A stretch of DNA of 40,960 bases from Gammaproteobacteria bacterium UBA2168 (lineage in GTDB: Bacteria; Pseudomonadota; Gammaproteobacteria; Pseudomonadales; Azotimanducaceae). The notes under the pieces are model-generated. The model was not told the origin of the DNA. It saw only the letters and a program-made list of their open reading frames with translations, and ran no database searches. This document shows positions 24,883 through 34,078 of this stretch, piece after piece. Numbering within the stretch: position 1 is the first letter of the stretch; every line of letters begins with the position of its first letter. The stretch lies in NCBI GenBank assembly GCA_002327525.1, contig DCWG01000109.1, positions 786 through 41,745 of the forward strand. The letters are read 5' to 3'. The position numbers were made by a program, and so were the translations under genes.

Positions 24883-25296
24883 ATGCAGTACATTAATGGG
24901 ACAATCGGTTGTGCTTTCGCAGTGTTCGCACTGATGCATGTCACTCATCCGCACTGGCTTTACTGGGTAGCCGTCTACTCCATCGGCGCAATACTCGCTT
25001 TAACCTCACTGAGAAATGAAATCAGCCTCGGTATCTCTCGTTTTCTCGCCATCGTCACGACAATGGCCATGTTCTTTTACTTCGCGGCCTTCTTTAAAAT
25101 GGCACCACAGTTGTCGCAAGGCTGGTATCAGAACACGAGCACGATGACCGCTCTCGGTATGCTGGTCGGCGCGTTCGCCATGATCCCGGTTCTGTCGGAT
25201 TACAGTTGCCGACTGAAAGCAGATTGCCGCGAAGAACTCGCGCACCGCAAGCATCCCGCCTTTTTCTCGGCGCCCCAGGAAGCCGAAAGCCGCTGA
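24883..25296 (+). CDS. small membrane protein, TMEM220-like
   Basis: A 137-residue integral membrane protein from the ATG at 24883 (a GTG at 24859 is also in frame). It has four predicted hydrophobic segments: about 3-22, 25-45, 54-76 and 92-112. The pattern YINGTIGCAFAVFALMH then PHWLYWVAVYSIGAILALTSL resembles TMEM220-family proteins, which share a short loop with a Pro and a Trp between the first two helices. The C-terminal tail is charged and cytoplasmic or periplasmic. The upstream 270 bp (24613-24882) have no gene and no strong promoter. Function unknown. Confidence 0.65.
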   Translation: MQYINGTIGCAFAVFALMHVTHPHWLYWVAVYSIGAILALTSLRNEISLGISRFLAIVTTMAMFFYFAAFFKMAPQLSQGWYQNTSTMTALGMLVGAFAMIPVLSDYSCRLKADCREELAHRKHPAFFSAPQEAESR

Positions 25297-25393
25297 CACT
25301 GCGCTGGCGCGCGCCGTTACTGTCCTGAATTCAGCCGCGTACAGGGTGCATGCGCGCTACCATTAGCACGATCAATCAAGCAGGAACCGACTC

Positions 25394-26251
25394 GTGAAGC
25401 CCAGACGATCCGTACTCTACATGCCGGGCGCCAATACCCGGGCGATGGAAAAGGCCCGCGATATCGATTGCGATACCATCATTTTTGACCTAGAGGATGC
25501 GGTTTCACCGGACGCCAAAGTGCAGGCACGTGAGCAGGTACTGCGAGCGGTCGACGAAGGCGGGTATGGTTACCGGGAACTGATCGTGCGAGCCAACGGG
25601 TTGGAGACACCATGGGGAGCGGACGATGTCGCCGCCTTCGCGGCCATGAACATCGACGGCATGTTGTTTCCGAAAATCGACCGGGTGGAGCAGGTGGAGG
25701 CCATCGTCTCCTCGCTGGACGCGGCCGGCGGGCAGGGCACGCCAGTCTGGCTGATGATCGAAACGCCACTTGGCATCATAGATCTGCGAGCGGTGGGTGC
25801 GGCGTCGTCTCGTGTGGAGGTGCTTATCATGGGGACCAGCGATCTGGTAAAGGAACTGAGAGCCGAACATACGGACAGCCGCTCGAATCTCACCTATGCG
25901 TTGCAGCGGGCTGTTCTGGTGGCTCGCAGCCTAGGCCTTGATGTGTTGGATGGTGTTCATCTCGACTTCCGCAATCTCGACAGCTTTCGCGAAGCGTGCC
26001 TGCAGGGTGCGCAGATGGGGTTTGACGGCAAGACCCTGATCCATCCGGGACAGGTTGAAATCGCCAACGAAGTGTTTGGTCTGGATGCCTCGGACATAGA
26101 GCACGCTCGCGCGGTGCTCGCGGTATGGCACGAGGCTCTTGAAGCGGGCAAGGGCGTGGCGGTGCTCGATGGGCAACTAGTAGAGAATCTGCATGCGGCG
26201 GATGCAGAACGCGCCATCGCATTCGCGGATGCGCTGGCCGCGCGGCGCTGA
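25394..26251 (+). CDS. HpcH/HpaI aldolase or citrate-lyase-beta family CoA-ester lyase
   Basis: A 285-residue TIM-barrel lyase of the CitE/malyl-CoA lyase group. Family marks are RRSVLYMPGANTRAMEKA at the start, IIFDLEDAVSPDAK with the metal-binding region, FPKIDRVEQV, LMIETPLGIIDL (Glu ligand near residue 124) and GFDGKTLIHPGQVEIANE. Such enzymes cleave or form C-C bonds in malyl-CoA, citramalyl-CoA or related beta-hydroxyacyl-CoA esters. Start GTG at 25394 with AGGA 8 bases upstream. It is full length. It is a single gene, convergent with the third luciferase-like gene. Confidence 0.92.
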   Translation: MKPRRSVLYMPGANTRAMEKARDIDCDTIIFDLEDAVSPDAKVQAREQVLRAVDEGGYGYRELIVRANGLETPWGADDVAAFAAMNIDGMLFPKIDRVEQVEAIVSSLDAAGGQGTPVWLMIETPLGIIDLRAVGAASSRVEVLIMGTSDLVKELRAEHTDSRSNLTYALQRAVLVARSLGLDVLDGVHLDFRNLDSFREACLQGAQMGFDGKTLIHPGQVEIANEVFGLDASDIEHARAVLAVWHEALEAGKGVAVLDGQLVENLHAADAERAIAFADALAARR

Positions 26252-26314
26252 GCGTTTCAGATGCGCACGCAATCCGAAATCAGTTCCACCGGAGGAACCT
26301 GTTGCAAAATTCTG

Positions 26315-27262
26315 TTAGTGCGCCGCGCGTCGCACCGTCGGCATGACGTCGGTGAGGTAGGCATCGAGCGCTTCCGCATGCCATGGTGCACGCAGTGCGA
26401 TATTGATTTCATCAGCCCCCGCATCGCGATATTCCATGATGCGTTCCACGGCGCGGTCAGGCGTGCACAGCAACGCGCCGCCTGAAATACGCTCCGCCAT
26501 TTCACCCCAGTCCGCAGCGATTAGTTTGCGTTGCCGTTTTACGTCGTCCTCGTCCATGCCGAGGTTGAACATGATGTTGGCGGCACGTTTGATCGATTTC
26601 GGATCGCGGTTTTCTTCCTCACACCAGTGGTTGAGTACCTGGTTGACGCGTGCGAACTCATCGGGTGGCAGGTAGGCGGCGTTCCAGCCATCGGCACGAT
26701 CCGCCACGATCTTCAGGGTACGTTTCTCTCCGACGCCGCCGATCCAGATAGGCAGGTGCGATTGCACCGGTTGAGGCAGGCAGCTGGCATCCACCGTCTG
26801 ATAGTGTTTGCCATTGAAAGTAGTACGCTCCTCGGTGAGTAACTGACGGATCAGATAGGCCGCCTCATCCAACATGTCGAGGCGGGTGCCGATATCCGGG
26901 AATGCGTAGCCATAAGCGGTGGCTTCCCAGATGTGCCAGCCGGCACCGATGCCGAGTTCAAAGCGCCCTCCCGTGATGTGGTCGAGCGTCGTTGCGGCTT
27001 TGGCCAGCATTGCGGGATTCCGGTAGCCGATATAGAAAACCAGGCAGCCGATGCGTGCATTGGTGGTTTCGGCGGCGAGAGCACCGAGCGTGGCCAACGC
27101 CTCGAAATGGGGCTCGGTACCGTTTTTGGGTGGCGCTTCGTAAAAATGGTCCCAGGTGGATATCCAGTCGACGCCGGAAGAATCTAGCTTGCGCCACAAC
27201 GTGCGCATTTCGTTCATGCTCATGTTCTGCTGGCCAACGTGCACGCCTAGAGATAGAGACAT
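26315..27262 (-). CDS. luciferase-like oxidoreductase, F420/FMN type (third)
   Basis: A 315-residue LLM-class enzyme resembling F420-dependent oxidoreductases. Family signs are WISTWDHFYEAPPKNG, ARIGCLVFYIGYRNPAMLAKAATTLDHITGGRFELGIGAGW (positions about 69-109 as landmarks) and HLPIWIGGVGEKRTLKIVADRADGW with the coenzyme-binding GGVGEKR. The C-terminal helix ending is VMPTVRRAAH. GGAG lies 10 bases upstream of the ATG. It follows the YCII-type gene by 24 bp on the same strand, so the pair is probably one transcript. The substrate is unknown. Confidence 0.88.
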   Translation of the reverse strand: MSLSLGVHVGQQNMSMNEMRTLWRKLDSSGVDWISTWDHFYEAPPKNGTEPHFEALATLGALAAETTNARIGCLVFYIGYRNPAMLAKAATTLDHITGGRFELGIGAGWHIWEATAYGYAFPDIGTRLDMLDEAAYLIRQLLTEERTTFNGKHYQTVDASCLPQPVQSHLPIWIGGVGEKRTLKIVADRADGWNAAYLPPDEFARVNQVLNHWCEEENRDPKSIKRAANIMFNLGMDEDDVKRQRKLIAADWGEMAERISGGALLCTPDRAVERIMEYRDAGADEINIALRAPWHAEALDAYLTDVMPTVRRAAH

Positions 27263-27286
27263 CGTTACTTCACTCCTTGATTGGGA

Positions 27287-27607
27287 TTATTCTGGTGGTC
27301 TCGCCAACGTACCGACGGCGATTCTGAAAGGGTACAGACTGGCGCTCATGACTCTACCCGCCACGGCTGGATCCTCTTCCAGGATCTTTCGGGCCGACGA
27401 TTCGCTGCCGGTATTTTGCAGCACGATGCCGAATGTATTCTCATGATCGGTGTCGGTTCGTCTCGCGAGCTCGACTACGCCCGCCTGATGCAGAGTGCTC
27501 GGGTATTCGAAGTGTTGGCCGATGGTATCGGATTCTTCCACCCTAGAGGCCGAACCCGCCAGGAGGTCGGGGCGTATCGGCTTGAGTTGGTAGAGGTAAT
27601 CGGCCAT
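27287..27607 (-). CDS. YCII-related domain protein
   Basis: A 106-residue small protein with the YCII fold (ferredoxin-like dimer). YLYQLKPIRPDLLAG, the IGQHFEYPSTLHQAGVVELARRT landmark at about residues 29-51 with the conserved His, then FGIVLQ and the ILEEDPAVAGRVMSASLYPF ending match the family. Members are small dimers with few known activities (one is a chloromuconolactone dehalogenase). Upstream partner of the third luciferase-like gene. Frame and length are intact. Confidence 0.8.
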   Translation of the reverse strand: MADYLYQLKPIRPDLLAGSASRVEESDTIGQHFEYPSTLHQAGVVELARRTDTDHENTFGIVLQNTGSESSARKILEEDPAVAGRVMSASLYPFRIAVGTLARPPE

Positions 27608-27633
27608 GTTTGACGCCTCGAATCAAACGATGA

Positions 27634-27944
27634 GTGCGGCACGAGAGGATACATGATGCAGAGCCTCGAAGGGGAGTCAGAGGACCACATGCGGGGACGG
27701 GTGCGGCCAATCAACTACATGCGCGTGCCGGACACGATACTTACGAGCGCTTGGCGGGGCTGTCAGTGCCGGTGCTGATAGCTGCTGGACGTTACGATGA
27801 TATCGCACCTCCCGACAATCAGGAGGCAATGCACGATCAGATTGCAGGCAGTGAACTCGTTATGTTCGAAGGGGTCACTTGTTTCTGGTATAGGATCGCA
27901 ACGCCTATCCCACCGTCATCGAATGGCTGAATTCGCACGATTGA
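27634..27944 (+). pseudogene. alpha/beta hydrolase C-terminal remnant
   Basis: The last part of an alpha/beta hydrolase survives. ANQLHARAGHDTYERL, LSVPVLIAAGRYDDIAPPDNQEA (with the catalytic Asp) and ELVMFEG are in one frame. One base is missing in the G-run at 27871-27874, after which GHLFLV continues in the next frame with the catalytic His. A TAG (27891-27893) then replaces what is often Gln, followed by DRNAYPTVIEWLNSHD and a final stop at 27944. The nucleophile half is absent. The 158 bp after it (27945-28102) hold only a 27-codon frame. Confidence 0.85.
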
Positions 27945-28003
27945 GCGAAGCGATTTCCGGCTCGCATGGCAGGCTGATTCGTTCGTCGGGAGAAAAGGGG
28001 GTT

Positions 28004-28087
28004 TCATAGTATGTCCGGGCTGTTCGCAGCGCCCCGGCAGTCCATGCCCTCCTCCTTGCCCCTTTGGAATGCCGGGGCTTCTTTCAT
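28004..28087 (-). other. 27-codon reading frame with a 9-bp inverted repeat
   Basis: A short frame from ATG 28087 to TGA 28006-28004 (KEAPAFQRGKEEG, then MDCRGAAN). It has no good ribosome site and I do not recognise it. The RNA would carry a perfect 9-bp inverted repeat (GCCCCGGCA / TGCCGGGGC) around a loop of about 30 bases, without a T-run on the minus strand. It may be a small protein, the tail of a lost gene, or structure only. Confidence 0.2.
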
Positions 28088-28102
28088 CCGCTGCCCTGGC
28101 GG

Positions 28103-28348
28103 TCAACGTCTGGTGGGAAAGGCGCGGGTCACGCAGAAAGACAGTATCTGCAGGGCCAGAATCGTGACGAACGCCGTCAGTATGCTCAGCGGGGCGTCTG
28201 TGAACCACATCAGCGCGAGCGTGAGTAGCAGGCGCCAGGTCACGGCGTGCAGCACCTGTGTCGGTGGGGCGTCATCCAGGAAGCGAAGCATGGCTCCCAG
28301 GGTGGACACGGCCAGGGGCAGCGTGAGGAAAAACACCAGGATGCTCAT
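28103..28348 (-). CDS. small two-helix membrane protein
   Basis: An 81-residue protein from the ATG at 28348, whose first bases overlap the stop of the PEP-dependent enzyme gene (ATGA). Two hydrophobic segments, about 2-20 (ILVFFLTLPLAVSTLGAML) and 37-70 (broad, possibly two short helices), with a basic C-terminus. The overlap indicates translational coupling to the enzyme. A longer frame upstream exists but lies inside that gene. No family recognised; it may anchor or accompany the enzyme or the pump. Confidence 0.6.
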   Translation of the reverse strand: MSILVFFLTLPLAVSTLGAMLRFLDDAPPTQVLHAVTWRLLLTLALMWFTDAPLSILTAFVTILALQILSFCVTRAFPTRR

Positions 28349-30822
28349 GTCTCGACGATCTCGAGATACCCCTCGGTTGCATACACGCGCAGATGCTGAC
28401 CCGAGGAGATTCGTTCGGTACATCCTTCCACGTCCACGAGACAGGGAATGTCGTACCCACGTGCGATGGTCCCGGCGTGTGAGAGGCAACTACCCACGCC
28501 GACGACCACGGCAGCGGCCCTGGGAAAAAGTGGTGTCCACGCGGGGTCTGTGTGGGGTGCGACGAGAACGTCACCGGCACAGAAGTCTTCGTTCAGCGTG
28601 GGATCGAAGATAACGCGTGCCGTGCCCTCGGCGAAACCCGTACTGGCGCACTGGCCTGTCAATCCATCGTGTTCAGGCAAAGGCTCAAGAGCCACGTTGA
28701 TTGTTTCGGGAGGCTGCGTGCGACAGGCGCGTTGCCAGGCCTGGCGGCGTTCGAGAATCGTCCGCTCGACGTCATGCCAGTCGGTGCGCTTGTGCAACAA
28801 GTCCTGAATTTCGTCCCAGTGCAGGTAGAACAGGTCATCGGCGCATCTGAGGCTGCCGTCATAGATAAGCTGCTGTTCCATTGCCTTGATCTTGCGGCGC
28901 ACGGCGTCGAATCCCATGGTGTGGTAGTAGCGTGTGTTCTCGCGCAGCGCCACGTAGAAACTCGTGCGAGCGATGACGTATTCGACCACCGCGCGCTTGA
29001 AGCGCGATTCTATCCGCTGGTGCAACTCATCGCGTGCCGCGAGTCGAAGCGCATGTGCGTCCAGGGGACGATCCGGTTGTTGCGGGGATGCATCGAGGTA
29101 GCTACGCAGCATGGCAATGACGGGCGTGGGATCCTCCCGCCAGCGTACGGACATCAATTCCAGTTCACGCACGCAGCGATGTCCGTGAGTCTCGAGGAAG
29201 CGCTTCAGCGTGACAACGAATGCATGGTCGCTGTCGAGTTCGCTCACGATGGCTGCCATGCGGGCGGGATCTTTGGTTCGCAGTGCGTCCTCGATGGCGA
29301 CGTGTTCACGTGCGATGGCCGCCAGCGAGAGTAGGTCTTCCACCATGTCGCGGGACGCCATGGCTTCGTCGCTGCGGCACAGTTCACCGATGCGCTGTTC
29401 CGGAAAACCGGGAGCCGCCCAGGCTAGCAGCCGTTTCAGTAGCGACATGAAGAGAAAGTAGCGTCCTGCCGAGATGTTCAGCTGCATGACGTAGTGACCT
29501 ATCGGGTGCCACGGATGGCTGCCCTGGAACAGTCGCTGCATGGTCGCTAGTGCATCGTAACGTGGGTTGTTCCTCAGACGTGATACCAGCTCCTGAAATC
29601 GGGCCAGTCCCCGTGCACCGATGCGGGCCGAACGGTGCCGGAAGGAACCGTTTGCCAGATATGCGATTCCCATGAGCAGGAGAAAGATCGGCAGCCTGCG
29701 CCAATCGGGGTCTGCATCGGCTGCATCCATACGCAACATCAACAGGTCGATCAACTGACGATCTGTGAGTTTGAGCGGTACCAGCATACGCGCCATGCGC
29801 AGGCTGATGTAACAGCGTCCGTCGATGAATCGAATGAGGCCCGGGAGGATGTGCTCGAACAGATCTACAGACAGCGGCGTGAGCGGATCCTGGAAATTCT
29901 CCAGTATGGGTTTGAACACGACCCATTCGCCCTCTATCGAAGTGGCTGTGCTCGCGGATGTCGTGACGGGCCTGGTCTGCAAAAAATACAGCTGCCGGTC
30001 CTCGTATGCCCATTCGATGTCTTGATCCTCCCCCTCGGCTTCGGCGATACGAAGCGATGCGCGGGCGATCTCCAGTACCTGGTCGTGGGCGAGACTCGCC
30101 TGGGCCTGCAGGTGGCTCGGCACGGGCTGGAGGCGTTCAGCTGTGTCAAGTGTCAGATTCTCGTCGACCTTGAAGCGCTTTCGCGTGGGATGCTGACCGA
30201 CGATGTCGAGACCGCGATTCACGCGGAACTGGTCTGGCGTTACCCGGCCATCGACGAGCGCGGCACCCAGTCCCCAGACGGATTCGATGATCACCTGATC
30301 GGGATAGCGGTTCGTGGGATCGCGCGTGAAGACGACCCCGGCACTGTGCGAGCGGATCATGCGCTGAACGATGACGGCCATCGCAGGTGGCTCGGCGATG
30401 CCGGAGTGCTCACGATAGGCAAGGGCCTCGTCGGCCCACAGGGACATCCAGCAGTCCACGATAGCCTCCGGCAGGCGTTCTCGGGAGACGTAGTAGTAGG
30501 TTTCGTGTTGACCGGCAAAGCTGGTGCTGACGCCGTCTTCGCCATATGCCGAGCTGCGAACTGCCAGCGGCGGCAACGGTTCGCCCCAGATTGTCTCGAT
30601 TGCTTCGTCGAGCAGCTCGAGAATCCCGGGATTCAGCACCGGACGAGGGGGACGCTCGGCGTGGGTGTGAGGGAAATGTCGGGCGAAGGCGTCGGTCGTG
30701 ACGACGATACCTTCCGGAATCTGGCACCCCATGCGATGTAATTCACCTAGCTGCGCGGCCTTTCCGCCCACGAGAGCGGCATCCGAGGCCTGTACTTCAG
30801 AAAGGGGACGCAGAAGATCCAT
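28345..30822 (-). CDS. PEP/pyruvate-dikinase-like enzyme, rifampicin phosphotransferase/PpsA type
   Basis: An 825-residue enzyme with the order seen in Rph and PpsA. An N-terminal ATP-grasp domain (about 10-305) has VGGKAAQLGEL, RSSAYGEDG, FAGQHET and the FTRDP and ESVWGLGAALVDG blocks, ending DIEWAYEDRQLYFLQTRPV. A middle region (about 310-720) is not recognisable by eye. The C-terminal swivelling domain has GSCLSHAGTIARGYDIPCLV with the phosphorylated His782. Rph inactivates rifamycins by transferring the beta-phosphate of ATP; PpsA makes PEP. The size and the unusual middle favour an Rph-like enzyme. ATG 30822 was chosen over TTG 30837; neither has a strong ribosome site. It follows the RND genes by 56 bp. 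Confidence 0.8.
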   Translation of the reverse strand: MDLLRPLSEVQASDAALVGGKAAQLGELHRMGCQIPEGIVVTTDAFARHFPHTHAERPPRPVLNPGILELLDEAIETIWGEPLPPLAVRSSAYGEDGVSTSFAGQHETYYYVSRERLPEAIVDCWMSLWADEALAYREHSGIAEPPAMAVIVQRMIRSHSAGVVFTRDPTNRYPDQVIIESVWGLGAALVDGRVTPDQFRVNRGLDIVGQHPTRKRFKVDENLTLDTAERLQPVPSHLQAQASLAHDQVLEIARASLRIAEAEGEDQDIEWAYEDRQLYFLQTRPVTTSASTATSIEGEWVVFKPILENFQDPLTPLSVDLFEHILPGLIRFIDGRCYISLRMARMLVPLKLTDRQLIDLLMLRMDAADADPDWRRLPIFLLLMGIAYLANGSFRHRSARIGARGLARFQELVSRLRNNPRYDALATMQRLFQGSHPWHPIGHYVMQLNISAGRYFLFMSLLKRLLAWAAPGFPEQRIGELCRSDEAMASRDMVEDLLSLAAIAREHVAIEDALRTKDPARMAAIVSELDSDHAFVVTLKRFLETHGHRCVRELELMSVRWREDPTPVIAMLRSYLDASPQQPDRPLDAHALRLAARDELHQRIESRFKRAVVEYVIARTSFYVALRENTRYYHTMGFDAVRRKIKAMEQQLIYDGSLRCADDLFYLHWDEIQDLLHKRTDWHDVERTILERRQAWQRACRTQPPETINVALEPLPEHDGLTGQCASTGFAEGTARVIFDPTLNEDFCAGDVLVAPHTDPAWTPLFPRAAAVVVGVGSCLSHAGTIARGYDIPCLVDVEGCTERISSGQHLRVYATEGYLEIVET

Positions 30823-30878
30823 CTGTACTCGCAGCAATCGGCACCGATGGGGTGGAGATGTTAAGCCAGCTCCCGTGG

Positions 30879-33800
30879 TTAGGCGAGCGCTTCCTCCGTA
30901 TCACCGCCTCGCTCCCGCCGTTTGTCGCCGGTACGCGCACTCAGGGCACGTAGCTGATGAGGTACTGCCAGCATGGCGGGTGTGGTAACCAGAGTCAGCA
31001 GGGCGGCGAAGGACAGGCCGGAGACGATTGCCTGTGAAAGCGGCACCCAGAATGAAGACATCATACCGCCATGAATGATCGAGCGGTTGATGAGATCGAC
31101 GCTGAAGTTGCTGGCGAGCGGTAACAGGCCGAACACCGTCGTGACGGTGGTCAGCACGACTGGTCGCAGACGTTGCGCACCGGTGCGCACGATAAGGGCA
31201 ATGTAGTCGAGTTCCGGGTGCTCGCGCCGGAGGTGGTTGTATGTATCGATCAGTACGATGTTGTTGTTCACCACGATGCCGGCGAGCGCCACCACGCCGA
31301 CTCCGGTCAGGATGGTGCTGAATGGCTTGCCGGTGGCCAGAAGACCCAACAGCACGCCGGCCATGGACAGTATGACAGCGAACAGAATGAGCGTGCTCTG
31401 GTAGAAACTGTTGAACTGCGTGACCAGCAGCACGAACATCAACAGCAGCGATAACAGAAAGGCCAGTGAGACGAACGCCATGGCTTTGTTCTGTTCTTCG
31501 TTGGTGCCGCGAAATTCGATGGTGAGGTCTGGATCGAGGGTTTGGTTTTCGAGCCAGGCCTGGATTTCCCGGACCTTGGTGTCCGCCAGTACACCGGGCG
31601 CGACATCGGCCCTGATGTATTCGACCGGCATGCCGTCGATACGTTGAATGGTATCGACGTTGGGTCCGGCTTCCCGACTGACGAAATTCGATATCGGAAT
31701 CAGCCCCTGTACGGTACTCACCTTCAACTCGTCGAGGGCGGCGATACCGCGTTCGCCGGCCGGATAACGTACGCGGATGTCCACCGCGTCATCTGCTTTG
31801 TCGGGCCGGTACTCGCCCACCTTCACACCATTGGTGACCAGCTGCACGGCAATACCGACCTGGGATACGTCCGCCCCGTACAGGGCTGCCTGGGCCCGAT
31901 CGACGGTCAGCTTCCATTCGATGCCCGGCATGGAGCGTGTATCTTCCAGATCGCGAAGGCCATCGACGCTACTATCGAGATACTGAACCACGCGTTCCAC
32001 GGCCGGTTCGAGTAAGTCGCGATTGTGAGACGTGAACTGGATTTCGATGGGTTTGCCGCCGTACGGGCCCTGTTCCTGCTTCTTCACTTCCACGACGATG
32101 CCGGTAATGGGCGCCGTGCGTTCACGAATCTCCTCGAGGATTTCGGTCCCTGATCGGTCGCGTTCATCCTCCGGATGCAGTTCCACGAAAATCTGGCCGA
32201 CGTGGTCGAAACCACCATTGCGCGAAGGTCCACCCGGCAGTGTTGTGTACGTATTGATGCCCAGAATGCCCCGCACCTGCAGGATCTGCTCCTCCACCTC
32301 ACTGACCAGGTCGTTGATCTCGTCGGCCGAGAGATTCCCGCGCGCACGCACGGTGACCTGGGCAAACATGGGTTCCGAATCGGTGAAGTACGTCATGCCC
32401 TTGCCGTAGTTAGCGTAAGCCCAGAAGGTGGTGAACAGCACCATCAGCGTGATGGCGAGTGTCAGGGCGGAATAACGCGCACAAAACTCGAGGATGCGTG
32501 CATACACGCCGGTAATGGAGCTGAGCTGGGTTGGATCGCCATCCTCGAGTTGTTTCAGCGTATTCATCGCTTTGTCGTCCCGCGACCCGGCTCTCCCGAA
32601 GATAGAGCCGAGAGTGGGTCCGAACACCAATGCGTAGAGCAGGGAACCTGAGAGAACGGTGAATACCGTTACAGGCAGAAAGCGCATGAACTTGCCGGAT
32701 ATGCCAGGCCAGAACATCAGCGGCAGAAACGCGGCAAGCGTGGTTGCGATGGAGGCGGTCACCGGCCAGAACATGCGCTTGGCGGCCAGCGCGTAAGCCG
32801 AACGGCTGTCGAAGCCCTCCGTCATTTTACGATCGGCATATTCGGTCACCACGATGGCGCCATCGATTAGCATGCCGAGCCCCAGCAACATACCGAACAT
32901 GACCATGAAGTTGAATGTGTAGCCGAGCAGGTAGATAAAGATGAGCGAGAACAGGAACGAAATGGGGATGCTGAGACCGACGATCACGCCGCTTCGAAAA
33001 CCCATGGCCGCTACAACGATCACCATGATGAATGCGAGAGCGGTGAATATGTTGCCCTGCAGTTCCGTCACCTGGCTCTGTGCAAAGGGGGCCTGGTCCT
33101 GGGAGTAGAAGATGTCCACACGCCCCGGCAGCTTCTTGCGGTGTCGTTCGGCAATAGCTTTCACCGCATCTATGGTGTCGATGATGTTGGCATTGGCGCG
33201 CTTGATGACATTCAGTGAGATCGTCTCGTTGCCGTTGACGCGTGCGTAGCTGGTGCGGTCCTTGAATGTGCGGCGGATCGTGGCGATGTCGTCGAGTGTC
33301 ACCACCGTATCGCCGCTTGCGCGCACCGGCAGATCGAAGATATCGCGCGCTTCCTCGATCACGCTCGGTACCTTTACCGCGAAGCGGCCCTGTCCGGTGT
33401 CGAGACTGCCGGCCGGAATCAGCCGGTTGTTGCGCATGATGGTAGAAATGAGCTCTTCATTGGAAATCTGATAAGCCTCGAGCTCGCGCGGATTGATCAC
33501 GGCTTCGAGCAGCTCCTCGCGGTGACCCTGGATCTCTGCGTCCAGCACATTGGGTATGCCCTCGATGGCATCCCGTAGCTCGATGGCGAGGTTGTAGAGC
33601 ACCCGTTCAGGAACGTCCTCGCCCACCAGGTTGACCTGGAGGATCGGGAAGTCGTCGGTGTTCGCCTCACGGACGATGGGTTCTTCTGCGGTGCTCGGTA
33701 GTTCCGGTTTAGTACGATCGACCGCCTCGCGTACATCCATCAGGGCGGTGTCGAGATCGTAGTCTGCATCGAACTCCACCATCACCGTGCCGAAGCCCTC

Positions 33801-34058
33801 GGAGGCATACGAGGTGAACTCCTTCACGCCCTCTACGGTGCGCAGCTCGATTTCGAGCGGCATTGCCAGCAGGCGTTCGGCATCCTCGGGGGAGATGCCC
33901 TCGTGCAGGATATTGATGATGAAAAACGGCACCTCGATGCGAGGGTCGTTTTCCACCGGGATGGCTGCACGGGCGATTAGACCGGCGATCACCACCATCG
34001 CCATGATCAGCAGGGTGGTGCGTGCCCGGTTGATGGCCGCGTCGATGAAAGAGTTCAT
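30879..34058 (-). CDS. RND-family efflux pump, inner-membrane subunit
   Basis: A 1059-residue proton-driven transporter of the AcrB/MdtB class with 12 expected helices. N-terminal helix about 12-32; the first large periplasmic porter domain is about 33-335; the central helix group is about 336-480 and the second half repeats the plan. Helix 4 has GMLIDGAIVV, where the first proton-relay Asp is kept (Asp399) and the second position is Gly400, as in many environmental RND proteins. It works as a trimer with an adaptor and an outer-membrane channel. Transcribed after the adaptor, with 20 bp between them. Substrates unknown. Confidence 0.93.
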   Translation of the reverse strand: MNSFIDAAINRARTTLLIMAMVVIAGLIARAAIPVENDPRIEVPFFIINILHEGISPEDAERLLAMPLEIELRTVEGVKEFTSYASEGFGTVMVEFDADYDLDTALMDVREAVDRTKPELPSTAEEPIVREANTDDFPILQVNLVGEDVPERVLYNLAIELRDAIEGIPNVLDAEIQGHREELLEAVINPRELEAYQISNEELISTIMRNNRLIPAGSLDTGQGRFAVKVPSVIEEARDIFDLPVRASGDTVVTLDDIATIRRTFKDRTSYARVNGNETISLNVIKRANANIIDTIDAVKAIAERHRKKLPGRVDIFYSQDQAPFAQSQVTELQGNIFTALAFIMVIVVAAMGFRSGVIVGLSIPISFLFSLIFIYLLGYTFNFMVMFGMLLGLGMLIDGAIVVTEYADRKMTEGFDSRSAYALAAKRMFWPVTASIATTLAAFLPLMFWPGISGKFMRFLPVTVFTVLSGSLLYALVFGPTLGSIFGRAGSRDDKAMNTLKQLEDGDPTQLSSITGVYARILEFCARYSALTLAITLMVLFTTFWAYANYGKGMTYFTDSEPMFAQVTVRARGNLSADEINDLVSEVEEQILQVRGILGINTYTTLPGGPSRNGGFDHVGQIFVELHPEDERDRSGTEILEEIRERTAPITGIVVEVKKQEQGPYGGKPIEIQFTSHNRDLLEPAVERVVQYLDSSVDGLRDLEDTRSMPGIEWKLTVDRAQAALYGADVSQVGIAVQLVTNGVKVGEYRPDKADDAVDIRVRYPAGERGIAALDELKVSTVQGLIPISNFVSREAGPNVDTIQRIDGMPVEYIRADVAPGVLADTKVREIQAWLENQTLDPDLTIEFRGTNEEQNKAMAFVSLAFLLSLLLMFVLLVTQFNSFYQSTLILFAVILSMAGVLLGLLATGKPFSTILTGVGVVALAGIVVNNNIVLIDTYNHLRREHPELDYIALIVRTGAQRLRPVVLTTVTTVFGLLPLASNFSVDLINRSIIHGGMMSSFWVPLSQAIVSGLSFAALLTLVTTPAMLAVPHQLRALSARTGDKRRERGGDTEEALA

Positions 34059-34078
34059 GGCTTCGTCGTCTCAGACGA

